DNA from: Brachionus plicatilis
Lineage: Eukaryota; Rotifera; Eurotatoria; Ploima; Brachionidae
Assembly (NCBI GenBank): GCA_010279815.1
Contig: QEOQ01000192.1
Coordinates: forward strand, 1,010,561 to 1,074,560
Reading direction: 5' to 3'
Length of the DNA stretch: 64,000 bases
The position numbers and the translations under genes were made by a program. The notes below the pieces were generated by a model. It worked only from the letters and a program-made list of their open reading frames with translations. It ran no database searches and was not told the origin of the DNA. Positions 13,488 to 25,666 of this stretch are shown piece by piece; within the stretch, counting starts at the first letter, position 1, and every line of letters starts with the position of its first letter.

Positions 13488-13650
13488 GGCGTCCCCCAGG
13501 GTACCGTTATTAGCCTTCTTTTATTTTCAATTTTTATTAATGACGTGCCAAAACAGGACAAAAAAACAATTCTTACTCATTATTATTTGCAGATGATTTA
13601 GTCACTTTCTTCATATTTAAGAAATATGGTAAGTAGTAGTAGTAATTTTT
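13488..13650 (+). pseudogene. Non-LTR retrotransposon reverse transcriptase fragment
   Basis: Plus-strand translation gives TGVPQGTVIS followed by LLFSIFINDVPKQDK and, after a frameshift, LFADDLVTFF. These are the GVPQG and (F/Y)ADD motifs of non-LTR reverse transcriptase, at about the spacing seen in the LINE at 20-22 kb. Only this palm segment survives. Confidence 0.7.
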
Positions 13651-16600
13651 CTGCATGGAAACCCACAAGCTGGAACGTGGGCCAGAGCCTCAAAAAAAAA
13701 CGCTCAACTGTAGCAGCCAGAGTACCTGTAATGTTATGAGCCTCTGAGCCTGAGCATCATTACATTTGAACCTATCCTCTTAACTAATTTTCTCGACTTC
13801 CCTTAATAACCGTTCACATGGATAGAATATAAAAAATATAAATAAAAAAGCCAATAAATAAGATACCATAATATAAAGACAAATGAATAAAAATAATTTT
13901 TCTTGTGCTGATTTTAAATTCTTGAAACACCATTAACCAAGCTTTTTCCTATTCTCTTCTTATATTTAAGAGTATTTAATATTAAATTATTAAATTTATA
14001 AATCTTAAATTTAAAATCGAAAATCAACAATTTAAATCAAATGTTTATCTTAATCATAAATGATGCATTAAATCAACTTAAATTATTCGCGCTTAGACAA
14101 ATAAATAACAAGAAAAATTTTGAGCCTAAAATATTTTACACAATCAATTAAAAAAATTTTTTATTTAAATTATAAAATAATAAATTTTCAATCCATATTA
14201 AAATTTTATACACATCTTTACCAACTAACCGAAAAAATAATCATTGAATTTTTTTGGACTAAAAGTTTTCAGAAAATTAGGAATTTGGATTTTAGTTTGA
14301 GCTTAAAATCGATAATATCCAACATCTTTGTATTTTCCAGATGAAAAGTAGAAATTAATACAATTCAAATACTACCTGAAACAAATTAAATTAAAAACAT
14401 GAATATTAGAAATATTTGTTTATTATAAAATAATATCAAAATATCTGGTTTGACTTGAATCGACTCAAAGTTATATAATAGGAGAATTTTTAAAAATTTT
14501 TTTATTTATTAAAATAATATTTTGCTAATCTTTGAAGTTTAATCAAATTCGTCACTAAACTTAAAAAATAAGTAAATTATTTCATTATTTAAATTTTCAA
14601 CAATCAAAAATTCAGTAAAAATTTATTTTAATTTCATTTATCGCGCAAAATCGCCAGCAAAAAAATTAAATTGAAATCATGAATCAAAAAATATTAAATC
14701 TTAAGTTGTCATTCGGTCATCCTGCCGCTTTTTTGAAATCAGGTGAAGCATTGAGCATAGAGACCAGTGCACTCTTACTCTAATGATCTGAACAAGGATC
14801 TTGTCACGTTTGCGGCCAAAATTAGTCAACAATTAATGGTCAAATATTTTTTATAATAAGAGATAATTTAATATAAGATAAATAAATGCACGATTCGATA
14901 AAGGTATTTTCTTTTTCTTTAATTAAACCTCTTTTTCATTAGGACCTAATTTTATATTTTCTTATTTTGATATTTCTGTTTTTAATATTTTTTACAATAT
15001 TTCAGAAAATCTTTAAATTTTTAAAAGAACATGTAAAAATCCAAAATAAAATTCTCTGAAATATTCCACTAAAAATATTAGAAATAAAAATATTAAAGTA
15101 GAAAAATAGAAATTTTTTGCATTTTGCCTAATTAAAAAAAATAAATTAATTTGATGGACAAGCTAGACTATTATATTTCCAGGTAATAACTAGGGAGTAT
15201 ATCAAAATAAAGGCTGCTTTTTTATATAGTTATAGACAAAAAAAAAAATTTATATAGACTCATAAATTATTTTAGAATGCATTCTATAAAGATTATTCTG
15301 AAATTCATTTTCAAATATTAATAAGATTTTACGCAAATCTCAAAATTTTATTTTATCTTTTTTGAAATTTTCTTTGTTTCTAATTATATCGATAATGTTT
15401 ATGCATTCAATTTAAAAAAATTTTATATTTTAAATAAGTCTCTCAAAAAAAATGCTGCTTCTAAAATAACTAACTTTAAGTTAAATCTAATTTTAGAAAA
15501 TGTTTGAAATTACTGAAATCTTGATATAAAAACTGAGTCAGTGGTAATGAATCTTAAATTTTTTTTTTTTATATGGAATCAAAACTTGTATTTTTTTATT
15601 TTTTTTATGAAACAAAAGCTTTTTTTAAATAAAATTTAAACTTAAAAAAATTTCACGATGTTTCTATATAGAAAAGTTAGTCTACATAATTCATACGATA
15701 TTATAGTCTATGTCTGCATTATGTATTTTTATATTGACAGTCTATATTATGATATAGTGCCATAACTAGCACTAGTCGTGGAGCCAATCTCAAAAAAAAA
15801 TTTTTTTTGAGTAGAACTTTAATTTGTCGTGTAGGACTTTGTATTTGTTGCCAATATTTGCATTTGTACCTTTTAGTCCGCTTATCCAATTTAAAAAATT
15901 AGTCTAAGGTAATAAATAAGTTGGTTGGTTTTTAAGGTTTATTTGTAATAAGCACAAAAAGATATTTCACATTTTTTGTCAGAGAATTTTCAATTGTTTG
16001 ATCAATTCAAATAAATTGGGATATTTTTGTTGTTATTTTATTCAATATCAAAAAAGAGAAATTTCTAAAAGTTTATTTATTGAGATTAAGGGATAATTTT
16101 TAAAATGCAGTTTGATTTAAGTGGGAAATTAAAAACTATTTAAACAATGTAACCATGGTAAAAATGAGAGAAATTTTGGTTTCCAAAACCTTCGAAATTG
16201 TTGCATATTTTTGCAAATATTTTTTTTGTTCTATTTGCGTTTTTGTTTTTCAAAATTTTAAATTTTTTGAAATTTTGTGTTGTTGCTTGCAAATCCAGAT
16301 CTTACCTTAATTGAATTCATCTAGTTATTAAAAATTTAAATTTTTTGCGCAATTTAAATTCAAATTAAAGTTTCAATATTTGATTGCTCAAATAGAAATA
16401 GTCATCAGGGCTTTTTGGGCTCTCAATGCAAATATTGATTGTTTGACTCTAAATAAATAGCAATTATGGCAAGGTATTTAATCCAGGAATATTTGAGCAT
16501 TGTGTTCGATTTCAAAATCTATTGCACAATTGGCTCTCGATTTCTGGTTGATCCATGCGCAAATATTTTTGGGCCTAAATTTTCGGCTAAAATAAATAAA

Positions 16601-18117
16601 TTCTCATGAGTTGCTTGGATCGAGCACAAATTGGTACACAAAGGAAAAACAAACAAAGCGATTTTTTCTCTCAATTCTGCTAAATTACTTGGATACCAAC
16701 TTAATCAATTTAATTTAATTTACAGGATGTGTAGCCAAGTTAAGTTGTCGCAAAAATCCGATAACTTTATTTGTTCCTAGTTTGTTTGTTTTTTCAAGTT
16801 GGCTCGATTTTATCGATTTGACCAAAAATCGACTTGACTACCTAGGCAACCGCGCCACTCGTAATTGCACTAATCAAACAAAAACTCAAATTCAGCACAC
16901 TTCTAAGTCACTTTTCTAAGCCTAACAAAATTAAATATTAACTAAACTTTCTTGTGTGTGTGTGTTGTTAATTGTAAAAACTTGAAATTATATTTTTCAG
17001 ATATGTTCCAACCTGAAAGCTATCAACAACTAAAATAACAATAACAACTACTGCTACGACAACAACGATTTAATTTGATTCGATAGACGTCGACTTTGAT
17101 GACTTAGTCATATGGTGACGGAGAATTTATTCTCGGGTATTTAAAGAAATTGCTACTGAACTCTTTTCAAATCATTTCGAAATTCAGCCCGATTTCGGTT
17201 GCTAGATGCCATAGCAAACACGAAACGGCCGAGCATCTCAAGCGATTGCGTCACACAATCATACCTTGCAGCAAATTAAAATCACAATTGAAAATTCTTG
17301 TTGTTTAATTTAAAAAATATGTTGTTTGCAAAAATGTTTATTCATTTAAATTATTTTTAGAAGTTTTTTTTTCTCTTTCTTTCTTTTTTTCTTTTGATTG
17401 TTGTTGCTGATGCTGTTGGTGCTTTGGCGTTGCAGCATCTTCGTAGCAGACTCACTATTCAAACTTAGAACATAGCATTGAGATGTATTGTTAACTAACC
17501 GTAGATTTAATGATTGTTTAGATTCTTGTCTAAATTTGGTTGGTTAATTTTACGTCTACACTGTCATTGTTTCTTCACTCATCTGTTAAAAACAAAAATT
17601 TTATGTCTGTTTGTTCAACGGACAAGCCAAAAAGCGCCAAAGATGTTGGACAAGTAAGAAAGAAACTTGATTCGACTGTTTAAAATAGGATTTCAGCTTT
17701 TGAACATCTTTTTAAAGGATCGTGCAACACTAAAATGAGTCGTGCACTAAGCTTGGGAGTGGACTAAAAAGGCAAGTATTAAAATAGATTAAATTTGTTG
17801 AAAAGTTTATTGTCTCTAGTTATTTCAACATGTCATCTTTAATTTTCTTTCGACTTATTTATCTTTTTTTTTTATTTTTTATTTATTTTTATCTTAGATA
17901 GATAGATAATTCTAGAGAGATGATCTCTCAAGGTTGTTCCGAAGCGAGGCCTCGTACAACCTACATTTTTTTTATATGGATCAAAGAGGAGAGAGGAAAG
18001 GGAGAAGATATGGATAAAAAAAAATTAAAATTAAATGAGATATACATAAGCACTGAAAAAAAAAAAATTTCTTTTTTATTATTTTATTTTATTTTTTTTC
18101 TTGTATTCTGAAAGAGA
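13651..18117. other. Long gene-poor stretch; 15.8-17.7 kb is less AT-rich
   Basis: No gene is supportable. From 13,651 to 15,700 it is A/T-rich with scattered unique sequence (e.g. 14,700-14,830). From about 15,800 to 17,760 the DNA is more complex, with CAACAA-type runs at 17,025-17,070 and a GTGTGTGTG run near 16,955, resembling 5' regulatory or UTR sequence. A possible first exon is ATG 17,603 (MSVCSTDKPKSAKDVGQ) ending at a strong donor GTAAGAAAG, but no convincing second exon follows. At about 17,925-17,960 there is a nested palindrome, AGGTTGT...CGAGGCCTCG...ACAACCT. Confidence 0.3.
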
Positions 18118-18289
18118 GTTAGCGGCTTATGCTAAAACACGGACCGCGATCGGATGGTATTAGGAATTACCCAAAAACTTCCGACCACATACTATTTTGT
18201 AGCGAATTTGATGAGCTTTTACGCAAAAGTACCAGTTGGACCATAAGACCTAGTTTTTGACTAGTAAAACTAGTATTAAAGAGTAAAAT

Positions 18290-19197
18290 CCTGAGTTGCT
18301 GTTAACAGACCATGTGTTTTCAAGATAGTGATAAGACCCTGACCTTCCGACCAGGTATTTTTTCTGACTGGTAACCTAATATGTGATCAGGCAAAATTAT
18401 TTATTTGGTAAAAAATGTTTATAAACAATTTAACCTGGTCACCAAAATAAACATTTGGTCACATAAATTTCTTTTAAGCTAAATAAAATTTAATTGAAAA
18501 TATAATAAAATAATTGCAATTGCAACTATACTTGCAAGATTTGATTTTTTTTCATTATTGTTGATGTAATATGAAAATTTTTTAAGCGATGATGTAAAAT
18601 TGAAGTTATATTAATAATAATCAAAAAGTTTTTACTATTATTTAGAAAAAAAATGGAAAACGAGAATGATGTAAAAAATTTTTTTTAACAAACTTATAGA
18701 TTTAGGCTTAATATTGGCTGTACAAAAATGTACGAAAGAAAATTGTAGAAAAAAAGCTCAAAATATGAACTTAAATTAGAAAAGTTTTCAAAAATTGCAT
18801 CAGAAGCTCCAATTGCTTCTAAAGCGACACAGTCTGCTGTAAAAAAAGTTCTTAGCAAACATAAAAACCCAATAGCTTGCTCGGAGTGCGAGAAATTAAT
18901 GAAAAATGAGCGTGGTGTAAAGCAACACATCGCAAAAATGCATAACTAATTTTTTTTATTGAATTTTTATAATTTTAAATTAATATATAAATTGGTCACG
19001 TAAATAAAAAAACTGGTCACTTAAATAATAAAATTTTTAAAAAAAAATTCTTTATTTTTATAATAACATTGCCTGGTCACATATTAGGTGACCAGTGAAT
19101 ATGTGACCAGTCAGAAAAAATACCTGGTCACCAAATCGACATAAAGTCACTAGTCACAAAATATGAGACCAACTGATCACTTAACAGGCAAGACCCA
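18290..19197. mobile_element. hAT-like element with GGTCACC/GGTCTTGCC termini (long sibling of 25.1 kb MITE)
   Basis: The right end, ACAGGCAAGACCC preceded by repeated GGTCAC and GACCAGT motifs at 19,062-19,197, is shared with the complete MITE at 25,120-25,658. The left half matches in reverse from about 18,351 (GACCAGGTATTTTTTCTGAC) but its outermost end is eroded. Unlike the 25.1 kb copy it retains about 250 bases of coding-like DNA (next feature). Confidence 0.6.
18749..18949 (+). CDS. C2H2 zinc-finger-like ORF carried by the hAT-like element
   Basis: Open frame of 66 codons ending TAA at 18,947. The C-terminus is CSECEKLMKNERGVKQHIAK followed by MHN: C-x2-C-x12-H-x4-H, a C2H2 zinc finger. 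The upstream part is Lys/Ser/Ala-rich. A second short open stretch in another frame just upstream carries KCTKENCRKK, so the original protein was probably longer and is now frameshifted or spliced. A MENEND start with possible intron is at about 18,653. Function unknown; probably an element-encoded DNA-binding protein. Confidence 0.4.
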   Translation, partial: KKSSKYELKLEKFSKIASEAPIASKATQSAVKKVLSKHKNPIACSECEKLMKNERGVKQHIAKMHN

Positions 19198-19486
19198 TTA
19201 TGTCTTTCGACATTTTTTTTCCAGGTAAATTCGATATTTTTTTTCTATATTATGTCACACTACCTCTACATTTATGTTATTTTTTCTTTAAATAATATTT
19301 TAAAAAAATTGGCCTGGTTGAAAGTAAAAATAAATTAAGAGAAATTTTGACCGAGAGCCTTAAAATAAATTCATATTTCTTATGTAAGAATGTAGAGATT
19401 TTAATTATCTACAAAACGGTATGCCATAAGTTTTTGAATAATTCCTAATTCCATCCGACAGCGGTTCGTGTTTTAGCATAAGCCGC

Positions 19487-20100
19487 ATTAGCTCGGTACA
19501 GATAAACAAAAAAATAAATTAAAATGTCTAAAGCTCAAACGGGCTTTGTGAAGTTCATTTCAACTCACTCATTTAAATTCATGCAAACTCTTATAACTTT
19601 TGAACGGAAAGTGATAAAATTATTCACACATTGTAACAATTTTTTTACACCCTAAAAATAAAGCAAATTGAAGTTCATGATCAAATGTAAGTTTCAAATC
19701 AAAATTTTCAGTTTTTGAGTTAAATAAAAAGGTATTATTAAACAATTTTTTAATAATAAATGACTAAACTTTATTAAACATGAATTGTTATAGAATGAAT
19801 TAGATAGAAAATTGTATGATTTTTTATCTTAAGTAAAAATATGATTTGAAAAATGAAATTTGATCAAAAATTTTAAATGCGCAATTAAATTTTATTTTTT
19901 ACAAATTACAATCCTTTCTCAAAAATTTTAAAATAAAGCTTTGAAATATTATAAAAAAATAAAAATCTGCGATTAAATTTAATTTCGCTTTTAAAAATGT
20001 TCTGATCAAATTTGAAAAATAAGATTTGATCAAAAATTTTACTTTGCCAAAATAATACTCTCTTTGTCTATATTGATGATTACTTTCAAAATAATATATT
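19487..20100. other. LINE tail and repeat end, no gene
   Basis: 19,487-19,520 is the plus-orientation LINE 3' tail (GCTCGGTACAGATAAAC then AAATAAAT). At 19,665-19,790 there is one end of the GCAAATTGAAGTTCATGATC repeat family. The rest is A/T-rich; AAATGAAATTTGATCAAAAA near 19,855 recurs at 44.1 and 63.7 kb. Confidence 0.5.
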
Positions 20101-20306
20101 GAAGAATTTAAAAATTTTTGGTCGGTCAGTATTCATCACTAAAAATTACCATTCCTCAACGTCCAATTGTCCAATTCAATTTACCATTTTAATCTTTTGA
20201 TTATATCCGATGCCGTCAGCAAAGGCTTTTTCAAAGCTGTATAAGTTCCTATTCCTTTACTAGTTAGAAATCTCCTTACTGTTTCTCTATTTACCTTAAC
20301 AAAACG

Positions 20307-22735
20307 ATTTTGTTGATATGAACGATTTCGATTTAGTCTTCAAACAAGCCAAATACTATGTGGATGAAAGAGGTTTTAAGGATCTTCTAATAATGGGTGA
20401 CTTTAACTTTCCATCAATCATCTGGTCAAATGGCTGTGTTTTAGAAATCTTAAACGAAAATGGCAAATTCAGAGAGACGCTAAGCGATATTTTTCTATAT
20501 CAGCATGTAAATATCCCAACTTTTCAAATGTCAAACGAAAAAGCTGTCAACACTTTGGATTTAATTTTCACGACTCAGCCTGGCAGTGTGTATGCAATCG
20601 ATACAAAATTTGTTCTTGGCAACATTAATAAAGGACATCTGGTTATCGTTTTCAATTTTGTTCTCAAAAACAAGGTTAGTAAGGAATCATATACCTGTAA
20701 AAAATTTATTTATAAAAAAGCTGGCTTTGAAAAAATTTCTCATTTTCTATCAAATATTGATTGGGTGCACCTATTTGAGAATTTAAATATTCAGGAAATG
20801 TACAATGAGTTAATTTTCTATGTAAGCGAAGCTAGTAATCGATTCATACCAGTGACGGATGACTCAAAAAAGAAAAGTATCTCAAAACCTTGGATAAAAA
20901 ATGATATAAAGGTCTTAATAAGAAATAAGAAGAATCTAAGATATAGGAATTGTTCATGTAAATGGAAGGATATGAATCTATATAATGATTACAAACGTAT
21001 CTGTAAATTAGTCTCATCAGAAATAAAAAGAGCCAGACTAAGTTATGAACAGAATTTAGTTGAAAAAGCTAAGAAGAATCCAAAAATATTGTACAAATAC
21101 CTAAATGATCAACAAGTAATCAAAGAATCAATCAAAGCATTAAAAAATTCAAACAATGAATTAACGCAAGAACCGAAAGAGATATCAAATCTTCTTAATA
21201 AATGTTTTCAAGATGTTTTTGTTATTGAACAAGATGGTGAGCTTCCTCCTTTTGAAGTCGAATTTAATGAAAACTGGTCAGAATATATTGACATTGAACC
21301 AAATGACAATAGTTATGAAATGGTTTTCAATAAGTTACAAGACCTGAATCAAAATAAATCATGTGGTGTAGACAAGCTTCATCCGTTATTGCTTAAAAAC
21401 TGTGCAGAAGCCTTTACTTTTCCTTTAACTTTGATTTTCAGAGTATCTTTATCGAATAGTCAGCTTCCATTACAATTCAGATCAGCAAATATTACTCCAT
21501 TGTTTAAAAAAGGTGATAAATCAACGGCAAGCAATTATCGTCCTGTGTCTTTAACTTCAATTCCTTGCAAAATTATGGAAAGCATAATAAGAACCAAAAT
21601 GGAAAACTATCTTTATAAGAATAATATAATATCTAAAGAACAGCATGGGTTTGTCAAGAAAAAGTCATGTACATCTAATCTACTGGAAACTCTAGATTTC
21701 ATCTCAATGAGTCTAGACAAAAGTATTCCTGTTGATGTGATTCTGCTAGATTTTGCGAAAGCATTTGATACTGTTCCGCACAGACGACTAATAGCTAAAT
21801 TGAAAGCGTATGGCTTTGATGGTCTGACACTAAAATGGATTGAAGCTTTCTTGAAAAATAGAAGACAACGAGTTATTCGAGGTGAAATTTTGTCGGATTG
21901 GGTTGAGATTTTTAGCGGTGTACCACAAGGGTCAGTGATCGGTCCACTATTGTTTGTTTTGTATATCAATGATCTACCAAAAGGAATAAAGAATGTTGTC
22001 AAAATGTATGCTGATGATACTAAAATGTTCTCGCAAACGGTATCAGAAATAAGTGCAGTGAAACTACAAGCAGATTTAGATTTAATTTACGAGTGGACTG
22101 CGATGTATGCAGTTATCAACGTCAGAAACCGAAAGAGATCTTGGAGTTACTTTCAATACAAATCTTAAATGGAAAAATCAAGTGATAGTGGCTACAAACA
22201 AAGCAAATCAAATGTTAGGTCGCATCAGGAAATCATTCGCTCGTTTTGATTGTAAGTTATTAAGATCTCTGTATTTAACTTTTGTTCGTCCTCTTTTGGA
22301 ATTTGCGGTCCCTGTGTGGTCTCCAATTCTTAAGTCTGACTGTGAGAATGGTGAAAAGATTCAACCCAGAGCTACGAAATTTGTTTCTTCAATTAGAAAC
22401 AAACCGTATGAAAGCAGATTGAAGGCTTTGAACATTCCAAATCTGGTGGAAAGAAGAAAAAGAGGTGATCTAATTCAATTATACAAGTTCATGCATGGAA
22501 TAGAATTGGTTGAAAAAAGCAACAATTTTAGTATCACAAAAAACCAAGGAAGAGGTCACTGCTTCAAATATTACAAAGAAATTTCGAGGCTCCAACAAAG
22601 AGATAACTTTTTTTTCAACAGAACCGCTAGCATATGGAACTCGCTGCCAAATGAATTAGTTGAAGCCCCCAATGTTAACAGCTTTAAAGCAGGCATTGAT
22701 TGCTGGATGAGCAGCAACATTTTTAAACTTAGAAT
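20307..22735 (+). mobile_element. CR1/L2-like non-LTR retrotransposon, 5'-truncated and broken
   Basis: The main ORF runs 20,318-22,168 (616 residues): the C-terminal part of an APE-type endonuclease (LLIMGDFNFPSI, LDLIFT; the usual SDH is NKGH here), then a full reverse transcriptase with ANITPLFKKGDKS, NYRPVSLTSIPCKIME, EQHGFV, LLDFAKAFDTVPH, FSGVPQGSVIGPLLF and MYADDTKMF. After EWTAM about 30 residues of the usual W..FN..KC..M segment are missing and the frame shifts; the C-terminal domain continues from 22,107 (ERDLGVTFNTNLKWKN, RPLLEFAVPVWSP, FFFNRTASIWNSLPNELV) to about 22,710. The frame then runs on into antisense Tc1 sequence. No A-tail at the junction. The ORF match to CR1/L2/Daphne elements is by motif, not by search. 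Confidence 0.85.
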
Positions 22736-23084
22736 TAAACTCAGAGGCCAACTTCTTAATATTTTTTTGCAGGATTTTTTCTTACCTGTATTAATAAACT
22801 ATTTTGGTCCCTATAAGTTAGCTTTCTTGTTCTCGCAGGCCGTGTTGATTCCCTTGGGGTGCCATAGATATCATTATTTTTTCTTGTTGTTATTACACAT
22901 TTTTCTGATACTCCAACTAATTTAGTTATTTCCCTATTACTTTCGGTCTTATTTTTTAGGAGACCAACTATCTGACATCTAACTTCATTGGTAACGCTTT
23001 TTTACTCATTTTTTTTTACAAAAGTTCCAAATTTTTTTGGGGTATAATTTTTTCTGTCACAGACATTTTTTTTATTTTATTTAT

Positions 23085-23130
23085 TTTTTTGTTTTCTGTA
23101 CCGAGCTAAAGCTCCTTCAGAATAAGTTAA
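23085..23130 (-). repeat. LINE 3' tail fragment, reverse orientation
   Basis: TTTTCTGTACCGAGCTAAAG then CTCCTTCAGAATAAG, preceded by a TTTATTTATTTTTT run. The same motif, in one orientation or the other, is at about 19,487, 49,230, 54,060, 55,520 and 62,415; it looks like the 3' end plus A-rich tail of one LINE family. Confidence 0.6.
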
Positions 23131-23288
23131 AAAGTAAAATAAAGGAAAAGAACAGCAGACACTCAGCAAAATGTTTTTATAGCGATGTTACATAAATGAA
23201 TTAAATCACTTATTGGATAATTTTTATATTGATACATTTACAAATCTATTTAAGTTAATTGATTGATTTTTAATTAGAAACTTTCTAG

Positions 23289-23339
23289 AAAAGTTTAGAC
23301 GCACATCATTAATGATTAATGATGTGCGTCTAAACTTTT
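23289..23339. repeat. 25-bp-arm perfect palindrome made of Tc1-type ends
   Basis: Bases 23,289-23,313 are repeated as exact complement at 23,315-23,339 around one central base. The outer sequence AAAAGTTTAGACGCACA is the same as the terminal repeat at 23,545-23,571, so this looks like two element ends head to head. Confidence 0.7.
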
Positions 23340-23573
23340 GTGCAATAATTTTTGACTCAAATTTTTCAAATGACCTTTATTTAATTTCAATTTTTTAGTT
23401 AAGTGTAAAATCGAATTATCATGTATTTTATATCAATTTGAAGGACAGAGTTAGTTTAATTGAAATTCGATTTTAATTTAATATATTTCTAAAACAAAAT
23501 TTAGTATTTTTATGTCTTACGAAAAAAACGTATGAAAAAAACTTGTGCGTCTAAACTTTTGTGCAATACTGTA

Positions 23574-25119
23574 TAATCAAATAGCTCTCGGATGAAGAAT
23601 TGCACTCTAGAATCCAATACACTAGGAAACCTTTACAAATTATTTATGGGATCAATTTTAGATCATCTTTTCCTTGTTTAAATTTATACTCAGAACCCAA
23701 TATTAAAAGAGTTCAAGTCATTCAGAAATCAGCTGACAGTGTAATTTGACCAAACAATTTCTTCTGATATACTATTCAAGGTTAATCAACAGGCTAGTGC
23801 CCATATCTCTTTCGAGACTAATTAACTCTTCATTTATTTAAATTAAAAATTAGTTCATATAAAAATAATTTTTAAACATTTAAGAAAAAATAAACATTAA
23901 CTTTTTTAAAAAAATTTAAATTAAATTTTAAGTTCAAAATTAATTTATCAAAAATTTTTATGGATTCATTAAAAATCAAATTTATGAAAATTGAAAGTTT
24001 GAAGGTTGAAAATTGTAAACCTTCCCTTTTTGTGATCGATTTGTTGTAATTTTTTCTATACAATTTCTTCTATAGATATAGACGAGATTTTGGCCATTAA
24101 GATTATATAGGGAAATAAACAAAAAAACGTGAAGAACGTTGCTTGGATAGAAATTTAATTTTTTTTTCTTTTTTTAAAAAAACCAAATACACTAATAACC
24201 AAATCAAGTCTATATAAGAGGAAAAGTGTGTTTGTAAGTCTCTCTCCACGTACACTATTAAAGTTTGTTATCTCAAGTCTTGATGACTGAGGAATTGGTT
24301 TTTAACAGTATCTGAACTGCTTAATTTTTGAACATGAGAAAGTTGTTAATCTTTAATTTCAATTTATCTATTTTAATTTTAAAAAAATTAGGTAAAAAAT
24401 GAGTACCAAGCTTTATGAACCAAAAAAATAATAAGAATTTTTGAATTGGAAATTTGTGAAGGGGACATTGTTAACCAATGTTTATTTTAGTTTATTTATT
24501 TTAGAATGTGTGAATTATGAGGTCGAAAATGGAAGATTATCAGAAATTTTTTCAAAAATAATCATGCAAATGTTGTTGAATATAAGCTTTTATTCTGAAA
24601 TTTTATAAAAATTTAAAAATATAAATCTATTTTTAACAAAAACATTTCTTGGTAAGTGAAATTATTATTATTAAAAATTCAGAATCTTTTTCAATCTTAT
24701 TGACTGAATTTAATAAATAAATATAAATAAAATTGGTTTAATTGTTTGTCTTTGAATTACAAAATGTATTCAATGTTGAAATAACATTGAAAAAGTGCGA
24801 TGTTTCAAATATTTTTTTCAGTTTCTAATTAAAAAATTATTTTAAGTTAATATTGCAAGCAATTTCATATTTGGAATTAAACTCTTTAGTGAAATAAAAT
24901 GAGCGTAATTTTAATTTAGAAATTTGAAAAAAAATATTGAAAATTCTTTTTTTAACTTTTAAATTATTTATCTATTATTTATTTGTTTATCTTTGCCTTT
25001 ACCAACCTTCAAAATAAAATAAATGAAACAAAAAAATAAAAAATAAAGTTAAATATAATAAAATAATTTAAAAAAAAAAAGAAAAAAAGATAAATTATTT
25101 ATTTAGATTTAAATTAATA
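23574..25119. other. Gene-poor stretch with a possible LINE relic
   Basis: 23,610-23,760 gives a broken plus-strand reading (PLQIIYGINFRSS, NIKRVQVIQKSADSVI) that may be a degenerate LINE C-terminal region. 23,780-23,850 (CAACAGGCTAGTGCC...TTCATTTATT) repeats at 10,700-10,760. From 24,060 to 25,119 I see nothing coding. Confidence 0.35.
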
Positions 25120-25658
25120 GGGTCTTGCCTGTTATGTGACCAACTGGTCACGTTAATTGCAATTGCAACTATACTTTCAAGATTTGATTTTTTTTTCATT
25201 ATTGTTGATGTAATATGAAATTTTTTTAAGCGATGATGTAAAATTGAAGTTATATTAATAATAATCAAAAACTATTTTACTATTTTAGAAAAAACTAAAA
25301 TAGTAAAATATATTTTTTAAAAATGGAAAACGAGAATGATGAAAAAAAAATTTTTTTAACAAACTTGTAGATTTAGGCTTAATATTTGCTGTACAAAAAT
25401 GTACATAAAAAATTTTTTTTAATTGAATTTTTATAATTTTAAATTAATATATAAATTGGTCACGTAAATAAAAAAACTGATCTATAAATATTACAACTGG
25501 TTACTTACATAATAAAATTTAAAAAAAAAAAATCATTATTTTAATAATAATATTGCCTGGTCACATATTAGGTGATCAGTGAATATGTGACCAGTCAGAA
25601 AAAATACCTGGTCACCCAAATCGATTTAAAGTCACTGGTCCCATAACAGGCAAGACCC
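25120..25658. mobile_element. hAT-like MITE with exact 8-bp target duplication
   Basis: Terminal repeats GGGTCTTGCCTGTTATG at 25,120 and its complement ending 25,658. The flanking 8 bases are identical on both sides (AATTAATA at 25,112-25,119 and 25,659-25,666), the hAT hallmark. Subterminal GGTCAC / GACCAGT repeats are present on the right. Shares interior sequence with the longer copy at 18.3-19.2 kb but has lost its coding part. Confidence 0.85.
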
Positions 25659-25666
25659 AATTAATA

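Larger units (their letters stand above)
18118..19486. mobile_element. TIR element inserted in a LINE tail, itself hosting a hAT-like MITE
   Basis: About 85-base inverted termini: GCGGCTTATGCTAAAACACG at 18,121 and its complement ending at 19,486, with continued matches to TCGGATGG.ATTAGGAATTA and CAAAAACTT. The left flank (TATTCTGAAAGAGAGTTA) and right flank (ATTAGCTCGGTACAGATAAA) are the two halves of the LINE 3' tail motif found elsewhere in the window, so the element landed in such a tail. The shared TTA at the junctions would fit a 3-base PIF/Harbinger-type duplication, but the ends are imperfect. No transposase inside. Confidence 0.6.
20110..23573 (-). pseudogene. Tc1/mariner-type transposase relic, split by a LINE
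   Basis: Minus-strand N-terminal part at about 23,000-22,745: EVRCQIVGLLKNKTESNREI, then YGTPRESTRPARTRKLTYRD, then VRKNPAKKY, i.e. the first helix-turn-helix and linker of Tc1-like transposases. The next part resumes at 20,306-20,184: VNRETVRRFLTSKGIG...LKKPLL...KRLKW (second HTH), followed in shifted frames by NWTL and VIFSDE (start of the DDE catalytic domain) to about 20,110. The two parts are separated by the LINE at 20,307-22,735. A Tc1-type terminal repeat, TTTAGACGCACAAG toward GTATTGCAC next to TA at 23,571-23,573, marks the likely right end. Stops and frameshifts show it is dead. Confidence 0.7.

Noticed and set aside
14120..14344. 74-residue ORF at 14,120
   Set aside because: Ile/Phe/Lys/Asn-rich with no splice or promoter support; typical chance ORF in A/T-rich DNA.
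17920..18111. 63-residue ORF at 17,920
   Set aside because: Low-complexity end, overlaps a palindrome and the edge of a transposon; no homology.
22107..22925. A separate 272-residue gene at 22,107-22,925
   Set aside because: The first 200 residues are the LINE C-terminal domain; the rest is antisense Tc1 sequence read through.
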